Under the pieces are notes generated by a model. That model was not told the origin of the DNA. It worked only from the letters and a program-made list of their open reading frames with translations, and did not search any database. Made by a program: the position numbers and the translations under genes. A stretch of DNA of 64,000 nucleotides from Episyrphus balteatus (taxonomy: Eukaryota > Arthropoda > Insecta > Diptera > Syrphidae). Of this stretch, positions 52,411 through 61,936 are shown in pieces (position 1 is the first letter of the stretch; each line of letters opens with the position of its first letter). The stretch spans positions 68,382,625 to 68,446,624 of the forward strand of contig NC_079134.1 in assembly GCF_945859705.1 (NCBI RefSeq), written 5' to 3'.

Positions 52411-55292
52411 TTAACGCGCACTAAAGGGAGTAAATACCCTTAATATGTTAAACACAGTGCGAGCTTCAGGAAAATAGGGAGGGATATAAAAGGAGAAACC
52501 GATGCACATTAGTTTTAAAGCTCTGGACATTAAAATGGCAGGGAAAAACAGAGGCGGGTAATATATTCCACATTCGTGTGGTGCGGCTAAAAAAAGAATC
52601 TCTGTATTTGACGGTACGTCCGAAGTTGGGCTCAAGGGTATAGCATTAAATTCTACACGATTTCTTATTCCCCATTGAACAATGCTGTCAAGATCAGAAT
52701 TTAATGAGCTTATCATATTTTGTAGTTCCACATCCGAAGGACTTGGGTGTGAATCCTCAAGCGAATATGAAAAACTGAGGGTACTATCATCAGCGAAACA
52801 ATTTAATGGATTAGAAGTTTCAGAGAGCAGATCATTAATAAAATGAGGAAGAGAGTCGGAGACAAAACGGAGCCCTGGGGCACACCAGCGTTTATTTTGT
52901 GAGTTTCAGACTTGAAACCATCCAATACGACTAGTATTGAACGGCCCGAAAGGTAATTTCTAATCCAATGAAGAAGAGAATCATCGATACCAAATGCTGG
53001 CATTTTCGATAAGAGAGCTTGATGCCAAACTCTATCAAATGCCTTTGAAATATCAAGCGCAATAATCTTGCTTTCTCCAAAACGATGCAGAGATTTGTTC
53101 CACTGTTCGGTGAGATATACCATCAGATCACCAGTGGACCTATTGCTGCGAAAGCCGTACTGCCGGTCATTAAGAAGCTTCCGTTCTTCGAGATATTTTT
53201 TAAGCTGGAAATTAATCAGCGTGACCTTGGAAAGAAGGGACGTGAGTGCAATCGTTCGATAGTTGGAGGGTGAGGAGGATTCGCCTTTTTTACTGACAGG
53301 CTGGACAAATGCTGTTCTCCATCCACTCGGAACGAGTCCAGTAGAGTAGGACAAAGCTTACGCAGTGGTTTTGCCAGCGTGGAAGAACACCTCTTCAGAA
53401 CGATGAGAGGGATACTATCCGGGCCAGCGGATTTGTGTATGTCAAGGTCTTTCACGACTCTTGCCACTGTACGAGTGCGAAAGAAGATTCGTCCCATAGA
53501 ACCGTTTACACACTCAAGTACTGGGACAGTCATGACACTATCTGGCAGTGTAGAGTTGGCAGCGAACTGCCTTGCAAGAAGATTTGCTTTCTCAACAGAG
53601 CTAACAAATGGAGTGTCATTGAAGACAAGCGTTGGAACCGCAGATGACGAAGAGTTTTTAATGTTAAAATTTAAATTTAATTTTAAAAATTTTTACTCCC
53701 TGTGGGACATTGAAGTATTTTTTGTCTTAATTTTTGGTCATGAAAGAATTTGGTTCGTCGGATATGGGTGTTGCTGACCTTTCTAGCCTGTTTGAACTTT
53801 TTCCGGGTTTCCTCAGTGGGATTGTCTTTATAACAACGAAAGCTTAGCTCTTTAATCCTGATAACCTCTTTGCAGCTTGAGTCAAACCATGCATTCTCTT
53901 TTGGTTTGATTGCTTTAACCCTATTTGGGATAAAATTTCTCATTCCTGAGAGAATTAAATTTGTGATCATATCTGCACTGGAATCAACGTCACTATCGAG
54001 GAAGCATAGCTACCAGTTATAGTTTTTAAAGAAACCGTTGAGTCCCTCCCAGTTGGCTTTCTCTTATTGCCGAACAGTTCTCTTTGGTGATTTTTCTTTA
54101 ACTGGATTTTTGAGACATGAGAAATTTGCAGATATGACACAATGGTCTGACTTGCCTGGAGGCGATAATACACTAACAGTGTATTTATCTGAGTCCGAGG
54201 TAAGAAATAGGTCTAGAGTGTTTTCAGCTTGGCCCACAACGTCCGTCATCAGTAAATCCGTCCGTTTCCGAGGCTTGTCGTCGTTCCATAACTACATCCT
54301 ACTTCTGGTCGGGCAGTTACCCCGACGGCAGAAGCCCCCAACCTGGAGGGCCAGGCCCTTTGATGACTCCAAGGACGAGAGGTTGGCTAAGCCGCTCCTT
54401 ATAGACCTGTGCTCTGAATATGTCTGAGTAGCTCGTATAAGGTGTTCACCAAGTAGTTCGGCCTTACTGGAACTGGTGACGCTACCGTTGATTCTAAGAA
54501 AGAATTCTTCCACTACCGTCATTTGTTGGAAGTGCCTTGGTGGGAACACTCCTTCGTTGGGGGGGTAATTAGTAGCAACAGCCTACTCCGCTTCGACCTT
54601 TCGACCATGGGAGGCCCTTCTGCGAAAACAAGTTTCGCGATCGCATAGCTCTAAGCTTCATAGTAGTAGTCACCGTAAGCCCATCCGCCACGACAAGGCT
54701 TACCCCCATGGATGGGGGTCCGAAATTCGAGATGGCTCGTCAACAAGCTGAGTTAGATGGTTTAACTCAGCGAAGATCTCAACATACCTTCCTTCGGGTG
54801 TTGTCTGGCCAGAATAGCGAAGCCGCGAAGAATTGTGTACATTGAAATCGCCCGTAATGACGATTTCAGTGTGAGGATACAGGGAAACAATCCTTTGGTT
54901 GGAGTCGGACAAAGCATCAAATTCGTTAGAAGTTGAATTACTGTCCAGGTTGGGGCTCCGATAAATAAAACACGTATGAATGATGCGCTTATTAACCGTG
55001 AATTTTAACCACATGAAATTAAAATTTGTGTTTACACACGGCCGTATTGTGGTTGAAGTTGATAAGCTACATCATTTCTAATATATATGGCGAGACCGTG
55101 GTGAGAGAAGAATAATGGCACCAAGCAATACCCATTTAGATTAAATTCAGAACAATCTGAATTTTCACTTATTTGAGTCTCACCTAATGCCAAAACAGCT
55201 GGCCTGTTTTGTACAGTGTAAATGTACACATCGCAGAAGTTCGATCTAAGCCCACGAATGTTGGCATAATCGACCCTGAATGTACCTACCAT
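52411..55292 (-). pseudogene. LINE ORF2: endonuclease and reverse transcriptase relic
   Basis: Read on the minus strand, the AP-type endonuclease starts at 55292 with DYANIRGLRSNF and GETQIS, continues with FIYRSPN and VITGDFNVHN (55014-54723), and resumes after the 472-bp insertion with NTLDLFLTSD and SDHCVIS (54240-54064). A linker (53970-53683) precedes the reverse transcriptase: SAGPDSIP (near 53420), WRTAFVQPV, NYRTIALTS, RQYGFR, ALDISKAFDRVW and GVPQGSVLSP (53354-52803). The FADD catalytic motif lies just after, near 52790, in another frame. The C-terminal part (52731-52411) appears shortened. Changes of frame at about 53690, 53540, 53300 and 52810 show it is dead. RT nicks and copies its own RNA at target sites in this family. 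Confidence 0.8.
54246..54717. mobile_element. 472-bp insertion in the LINE endonuclease, GTCCG TSD
   Basis: GTCCG is duplicated at 54241-54245 and 54718-54722. Joining the flanks at one copy restores the uninterrupted endonuclease reading SRISDVVGQAENT on the minus strand. The insert is GC-richer than its surroundings (TACCCCGACGGCAGAAGCCC, ACCTGGAGGGCCAGGCCC) and has no terminal inverted repeats. On the minus strand its 3' side ends GGATTTACTGATGA. It may be a short retroposed element such as a SINE or a LINE-end fragment; the family is unknown. Confidence 0.7.
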
Positions 55293-55296
55293 TTAA

Positions 55297-55894
55297 ATAT
55301 ACCAAAACTTTTAAAAACCTTATCCGACAATTAATTATATTGAATATGTTATATAAATTCCAATTTGAGCTTCAACAAAACAAATTATCACCAGTGTTAT
55401 GCCTTAGTGACAATTTGTATCGATCCGCCCCTGGTTATTTATTAACACACTCAATAATCTATCTGGAATCGAACTGATAACGATTGAGGCATTTTGAGAA
55501 GAGGTTCCACTCACAATACCACAATCGTTAAGCAAGTAAGACTGCAGAAAGATGGGGGGAAGGAAAAGAAAGGATTACTCGTATGCACTGAGCACTATTT
55601 GAGCAGCGCGAGAGTTTGTTGTTTTTTTTTTATAGCCGTTGTATGTTGTATGATTTGATGCTGCAGTGGTTTTTTTTCTTTTCCTACCTACTAACTTAAC
55701 TTGATCAAAATTGCATGCATTCTTTTTTCCTTGATTTACACAAAATATCCCAAAACCAGATCTCATTAGTTTATTCCTAACCCTAACCTATCCTATGAAA
55801 AAATATTAAAGAACAAAATTTCATTCATTGATCAGGTACCTACTACTTTCTTAAAATGCATTCACAATCCTACATACCTACACACAATTACTCA
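55297..55894. other. Spacer left of the tandem unit
   Basis: No gene is recognised. The segment 55730-55894 is a diverged copy of 56330-56520 within the first tandem unit (shared CCTAACC/CATCCCAACCTA, AAATATTA-AGA and CACAATCC features). Confidence 0.45.
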
Positions 55895-56689
55895 ATCCCG
55901 CCATCCAAGGAAACAAAAACAAAACTAAATTGCAAAAAAACAAACAAAAACAAAAAACCAACCCAAATTATGTACAAGTAGGTACATATTCCTTATTCTT
56001 TCTTTCTCTTCTGATATATCTTTTGTGAGTAGGTTAGGTACTCAACTACTGAGTAAGTTTTTTTGTTGTTTTTTTTCATGAGCCGTTCTCGTTGAGCCAG
56101 ACTGACCAGCATCAACCGTATTTTCTTTTGATAGAAAGAGATAGAAAGAAACAAAAAACGTGCGCCAGGAAGACTCGATACTCGAGCCACAAGGTCTATT
56201 TCTATGGACAGAAAGAAAAAAAAAATATGTGCACAACGATCTTGAGTGGTAATCGTATCTGAGTTCTATTTTCTTTGGTGCTCTTTTACTTCAAAACGAC
56301 GATTTTCTGTTAGCCTTTCCATTTTTTTAATTGACAAACAATATTGCAACACCACAGATCACCTCATGCTCATATTTTTATTCCTCATCCCAACCTACCT
56401 TATAAAAAAAATATTAGAGAAAAAAATGCATTTATTGTTCAGGTTGTTTTTTTAAATACGTCCACAATCCATCTGCACACACACAGCTCTATTTTTCTTC
56501 CAAAAATCCCGCCTCAAAAAAAGAAACAGTTAAAACGGGATTTTGCAATGCAAAAACACAACAAGAATACAAGAAAAAAAAATCAAAGATACAGAAAAAT
56601 AACGATTCCAACTCAAGACCGTTATGCCCATGATTTTTTTTTTTCTTTTCTATCCATACAAAAAGATCTTCTCGCTCTGTCTGAGCGAG

Positions 56690-56887
56690 AAGGGCCCAAC
56701 CCATAGAATCCGTTGCGTCCGTTGCGTCGAAGTTTTAAAATAAAATACACACGTTCTTATGGGAAGCGACCCATAAGCGACGGATCGGACGGAGACGAAC
56801 TTCCCATAAGAACGTGTGTATTTTATCGAGCTGTCAGTCAAAAACTTCGACGCAACGGACGCAACGGATTCTATGGGTTGGGCCCTT
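56690..56887. mobile_element. ~198-bp palindromic MITE with AAGGGCCCAACCC ends
   Basis: TIRs AAGGGCCCAACCCATAGAAT and its complement extend into the repeated GTTGCGTCCGTTGCGTCG. A second inner inverted pair (CACACGTTCTTATGGGAAG) makes most of the element a hairpin. It abuts the truncated LTR on its right, so it either inserted into the LTR or marks the breakpoint that truncated it. No clear TSD. Confidence 0.7.
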
Positions 56888-57099
56888 AAGGTTCGTCTTT
56901 GCTTCTCGAAACTTCTTTTCCAGGAGGAGGCGCTTCATACTTCCAGTCTAGTGGGATATTTTGGGATGTGTTCAGAGGATAGGTAGTTTCTTAATTATTA
57001 AAGGTGAATTCACATTTCTACCTTTGGTGTAGTAGGTAGTGTGTTCAGACATTTATCTTAAAAGTAGTTCAGCAATTCATCGTTACATTGCCCCTCTCT

Positions 57100-60000
57100 T
57101 AGGACTGTTCGTCCCGAACAACTCCAATGCTTTTCTTTCACAATTATAACGATGTAAACGGTCACAATGAATTACCTTTAGTTTGCCTCTAACCCCTCTC
57201 TGTATACAGTAAACCAAGTCGTTGATTCTGCTTATTACTGTGTAAGGGCCTTCCCAGTTTTGAATTTGAATTTATTTAACATAACTAATTTACTAGTTTA
57301 CAATAATTACACTTAATCTAGAATATATGATTTTAATTGACTATAGAGAAAAATGTTAATTTAAACTTACTAGAATTTGCTATTCTTTTGTCAAACAAAT
57401 TATAATAACTGTTGTTATGTAAGTTAAAAAGTTTAAACATTTTATTTAGAGGTGAAAATTGTTCATAATTAGTACGACAGTTTGAAATAAGTATACTATC
57501 TGGTATGTTTCTTAAGTTTCTTTGTGGAATATTGAAGTTGATACGAGACAGAAGGTGCAAAGAGTCTATATTACCATTGATTAATTTAACAATGAATACA
57601 AAACATAAATATGAACGTCTGTTCTCAAGATTGGGTAGATCAATTAGTTTCAGTCTATTGTTATAAGGTGGGAGATCATAAGGGTTAGTCCACCCAAGTC
57701 CTCTGAGCGCAAACCTTAGGAATCTTTTTTGCACTTGTTCCAGTCTATTTTTATGGCAGTCATAATGAGGCAACCAAACCTGGCAAGCATATTCTAGAAT
57801 AGGCCGAACGAAAGATATAAAAAGTTGTTTTATAACGAAGGGATCGGAAAATTGTTTCGACTCTCTCTTTATCCATCCAAGAATTGAGTTAGCTTTATTA
57901 GTAATGGAGTTAATATGTTGAACAAATTCGAGTTTGCGATTGTTTGTTTTGTTGTAGCTTCGGTGATAGTCACTTTTGTTGGTGGGGATTGTAAAACTAC
58001 ACAAGTTCTCCTTCTTGAAACCCTGTTGCTGTCGCTCGTGCGTCATATCTTGTTTTCATCCTGTCACTAGTCGCTTTTATATTTGTCCTTTGGTGAATGT
58101 CAGCCAGTGTTTCTTTCAGGTTATCTACATACTTATCTATTTCATGTGGCTCGTTTGGAACACATCCGAATTTTATCTCACTTGGCAGGCGTATTGTTGA
58201 GCCAAAAAGGACTTCCGATGGTGTATGTCCAGTGGAACTATGTGTGGCACTTCTATAAGACATCAAGAATAATGGAATATGTCGATCCCAGTCTCGTTGA
58301 TTATCATTGACTACTTTTGACAGGTGTTCTTTAAGTGTCCTGTTAAATCGCTCAACCATCCTATCCGATTGTGGATGAAGCGGTGTTGTTCTCGTCTTCT
58401 TGATGCCAAGGAGTGAGCAAACCTTTTGAAAGATCTTAGATTCGAAGTTCCTTCCTTGGTCGGAATGAAGTTCCATGGGTACTCCGAACCTGCTCACCCA
58501 ATGACAGACAATCTTATCCACAACTGTTTTGGTTTCCTGGTTTGGGATGGCAAATGCCTCAGGCCACTTGCTGAAGTAATCCATCACTACGAGGATGTAC
58601 CGATTTCCGTTGTTGGTTTCGGGAAAAGGACCTGCGAACTATATTGCAATTCTCTCGAAAGGTGTGCCCACATTGTACTACTGCATCTTACTTTGGATTT
58701 GTCTAGCTGGCCCCTTGCTAGCGGCGCAAGTATCACATTTTCGGCATCACTTTTCGACGTTTTCTCTCATACGTAACCAGTAGAATTGCTGTCGCAGCAA
58801 ATGGGATCAGCTCTCGTTCTTCTAACAGCGTCAACTTCCTTTTCTTCCAGCCGTGTGCAATGCTTTCAGTCGCCGAGATAATGCGTCTGCATTTGAATGC
58901 AGTTTCACATAACCACAGCTTCAGTTCCTGAAAGCTTTTCTCACACTCACCTGACCATTGAAGGGGTTAACCCTTCTCCGTAAGCTGGTGCAAGCTTTTG
59001 GCGATTCTCGCAAAATCCTTCACGAATCGTCGATAGTACGTCCGTCGCCAGACCGAAGAAACTCCGAAGTTGATGCTTGTCCTGAGGGGTTGGCCAATTC
59101 TTCACAGTGTCAGATGATATGCCCCAAATATTTAAGCTCGGTCTTGGAAAGTGCACATTTCTCTGGATTCAACTTCAGATGTGCTTCTCGCAGCCTCTGG
59201 AATACAGCCTTTAGGTTTTCACAATGGTCATCAAATGTTTTCCCGTAAACGATGGCATCATCCAGATAGACTAGGCAAGATTTGCAGGTTAATCCATTTA
59301 AAACACACTCCATTAAACGCTCAAAAATAGCTGGAGCACTACATAGCCCAAACGGCATGTCATTAAACTGCCACAGACCATTTCCTGAGGAGAAAGCCGT
59401 CTTTTCCCGATTTTCTGGATGGATTTCTACCTGCCAGTAGCCAATCTTCAGGTCCAAAGCCGAAAACCATTGTGCTTCTTCCATTACTTCTAGAGTATCG
59501 CTGATTCTTGGCAGTGGGTAGCTGTCTTTCTCCGTCACATCATTCAGTCTGCGGTAGTCGACACAAAATCAAGTGCTTTCATCCTTCTTTTTGACGAGAA
59601 CTACCGGTGATGCCCAAGGGCTTTTGGAATTTTCGATCAGCCCGTCTTTCTTCATTGTCGATATCATTTCTTCAACTTCACCTTGTTTGGCCAGGGGGAG
59701 ACAGGCGTCTTGCTGGTTGACGAATCGGCCTAGCATCTCCTGTATCGATTCGATGCTGCACCAGTTGTGTTCGGCCGTATGGCCCGCTGGGTGAAGAGAA
59801 GATATCAGCATATTCGTGAAGAAGCTACCAGTAATATTAACCTGATGTTGACTCAAGTTATCTGATTTTAGAATTTGAGTTTTTAGTTTCTCCAAGTTCA
59901 CAGTCATTCGTGTGTCCATCTCGTTGATCTTAGTTATTGCGGATACAGATTCACATTGCCCAACAATTTCTATTTTCTTGAGCTTGATTGGGTTTGATGT

Positions 60001-60944
60001 TTAGTTTCCGTACAGGTACCATGTTGTTCCTTGGTGCCACAAGAGTCTTCCGGATGATGACGTTTTGGGAACTTTGCTCAACTTCTGTCTCAATCATGAG
60101 GTATCGATGACTTCCAATATTCCCCTTAAGTTTCGTCCACACAAAAACTTCTGAAGAAGGAGGCAGGCACATGTCTTCTTTGATGACAGTTCTAATTGTT
60201 GTTGAATTTTCGTTGCCATAGACCACTGGGATCTCCACTTTTCTGTATTTCAGGACTTGATTACCGATATCCAAAATTATTCCATGCTCCTTCATGAAGT
60301 CGATTCCAATGATGCACTCGTCACATATATCTGCCACCAAAAAAAACACGCGAAAACTCTAGTCCTGCCATACGGCGGTTCTCCTGTGGCGGTCTAAAGA
60401 CGGTAGCTGTTGGTGTTATGTAGCCATGTCATCTTCACCATGTCTCTTCGTACAATAGAGGCGGTGGCACCGGTGTCAATTGTAGCCACGTGTTGTTTTC
60501 TGTTTATGATTGCCTCAACTGTCAGACTTTTGTTAGTCTGACTTGAATTGTGGTTCTGGGGCCATCGATACCAGAAACCAGCTTCTGCCCCTCGAAGTTG
60601 GTTGTATCGCCTACCTGTTGTTGGGCAATATTCCTGTTTCCACAGTGTTGGCAAGCAGTTTTTCTTGGTGGTGATCTGCACTGCCGCTGGAGATGTCCTG
60701 TCTTGTTACAGTTCCAGCATCGAGCAACTCCGTCTCGCTGGTTTCTTTAGAATGCAGGTTTTTGACAAGAGCATTCCTCCACCGCAACTTCTCTTACCTG
60801 ATGAACGCATTGAGAAGCCTGTTCTGCTGCTTCCATAGTTAGTTTGAACGCTAATGCTTCAGGAAGGGAACGTTTTCCTGTTCGTATCGCTCGCTGAAGA
60901 TTTATGTCAGATACAGCACGAACAAAGGCTTCTGTCGCGAACTG
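57100..60944 (-). pseudogene. Pol and gag remnants of the decayed gypsy copy A
   Basis: Recognisable pieces on the minus strand are a gag zinc-knuckle region near 60660-60730 (frameshifted), protease DTGA near 60480, the protease-RT linker (59919-60349), RT with LDLKIGYWQV, MPFGLC and YLDD (59538-59110, where YLDDAIVYG replaces YLDDVIVYG), and integrase DYFSKWPEA with HSDQGRNF (58587-57997). Frameshifts, stop codons and deletions separate them. It is clearly inactive and serves as the out-group for the intact copy at 25175-30978. Confidence 0.85.
57263..57945 (-). pseudogene. 5'-truncated LINE inserted in gypsy integrase (copy A)
   Basis: GTTTTG is duplicated at 57257-57262 and 57946-57951, and the intact gypsy copy reads CCCAGTTTTGTTGTAGC uninterrupted at about 25830. 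The insert encodes, on the minus strand, the C-terminal part of a Jockey/CR1-type ORF2 (SFVRPILEYACQVW, RLEQVQKRFLRFAL), ending at 57333, with a short 3' tail of AAATTCAAATTC repeats instead of poly(A). The frame opens by chance in gypsy integrase sequence, giving a 237-codon chimeric frame (58046-57333). Confidence 0.82.
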
Positions 60945-61936
60945 ATCCCGCCATCCAAGGAAACAAAAACAAAACTAAATTGCAAAAAAACAAACAAAAA
61001 CAAAAAACCAACCCAAATTATGTACAAGTAGGTACATATTCCTTATTCTTTCTTTCTCTTCTGATATATCTTTTGTGAGTAGGTTAGGTACTCAACTACT
61101 GAGTAAGTTTTTTTGTTGTTTTTTTTCATGAGCCGTTCTCGTTGAGCCAGACTGACCAGCATCAACCGTATTTTCTTTTGATAGAAAGAGATAGAAAGAA
61201 ACAAAAAACGTGCGCCAGGAAGACTCGATACTCGAGCCACAAGGTCTATTTCTATGGACAGAAAGAAAAAAAAAATATGTGCACAACGATCTTGAGTGGT
61301 AATCGTATCTGAGTTCTATTTTCTTTGGTGCTCTTTTACTTCAAAACGACGATTTTCTGTTAGCCTTTCCATTTTTTTAATTGACAAACAATATTGCAAC
61401 ACCACAGATCACCTCATGCTCATATTTTTATTCCTCATCCCAACCTACCTTATAAAAAAAATATTAGAGAAAAAAATGCATTTATTGTTCAGGTTGTTTT
61501 TTTAAATATGTCCACAATCCATCTGCACACACACAGCTCTATTTTTCTTCCAAAAATCCCGCCTCAAAAAAAGAAACAGTTAAAACGGGATTTTGCAATG
61601 CAAAAACACAACAAGAATACAAGAAAAAAAAATCAAAGATACAGAAAAATAACGATTCCAACTCAAGACCGTTATGCCCATGATTTTTTTTTTCTTTTCT
61701 ATCCATACAAAAAGATCTTCTCGCTCTGTCTGAGCGAGAAGGGCCCAACCCATAGAATCCGTTGCGTCCGTTGCGTCGAAGTTTTAAATTAAAATACACA
61801 CGTTCTTATGGGAAGCGACCCATAAGCGACGGATCGGACGGAGACGAACTTCCCATAAGAACGTGTGTATTTTATCGAGCTGTCAGTCAAAAACTTCGAC
61901 GCAACGGACGCAACGGATTCTATGGGTTGGGCCCTT

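Larger units (their letters stand above)
52383..55296 (-). mobile_element. Jockey/CR1-type LINE, decayed, with poly(A) tail
   Basis: On the minus strand it runs from an endonuclease start near 55292 through RT to a 24-base poly(A) (plus-strand T-run 52383-52406). It has no ORF1, so it is 5'-truncated. The endonuclease is split by a 472-bp insertion (54246-54717). Small frameshifts break the rest. A clear target duplication is not seen. Confidence 0.8.
55895..60944. repeat. Direct duplication of a 5,050-bp unit, copy A
   Basis: The sequence beginning ATCCCGCCATCCAAGG at 55895 starts again at 60945 and matches to the end of the window with about 99% or higher identity (sporadic substitutions near 61510 and 63430, one poly-T length change). 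Copy A contains AT-rich flank, a palindromic MITE, a truncated LTR and a decayed gypsy pol-gag with a LINE insertion. The join sits inside gag (GCGAACTG/ATCCCG). Confidence 0.88.
56888..60944 (-). mobile_element. Decayed relative of the gypsy element (copy A)
   Basis: On the minus strand, a truncated LTR (56888-57086) with a single GATATTTTGGGATGTGTTCA unit and a polypurine tract (AGAGAGGGGCAA at 57087-57098) are followed by pol and gag remnants matching the intact element. Missing blocks relative to the intact copy include about 320 bp near 58797 (integrase N-terminus), about 370 bp near 58905 and about 30 bp near 59112. Protease runs into RT here without the 206-bp duplication. It stops in gag at the tandem-unit joint. 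Confidence 0.85.
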
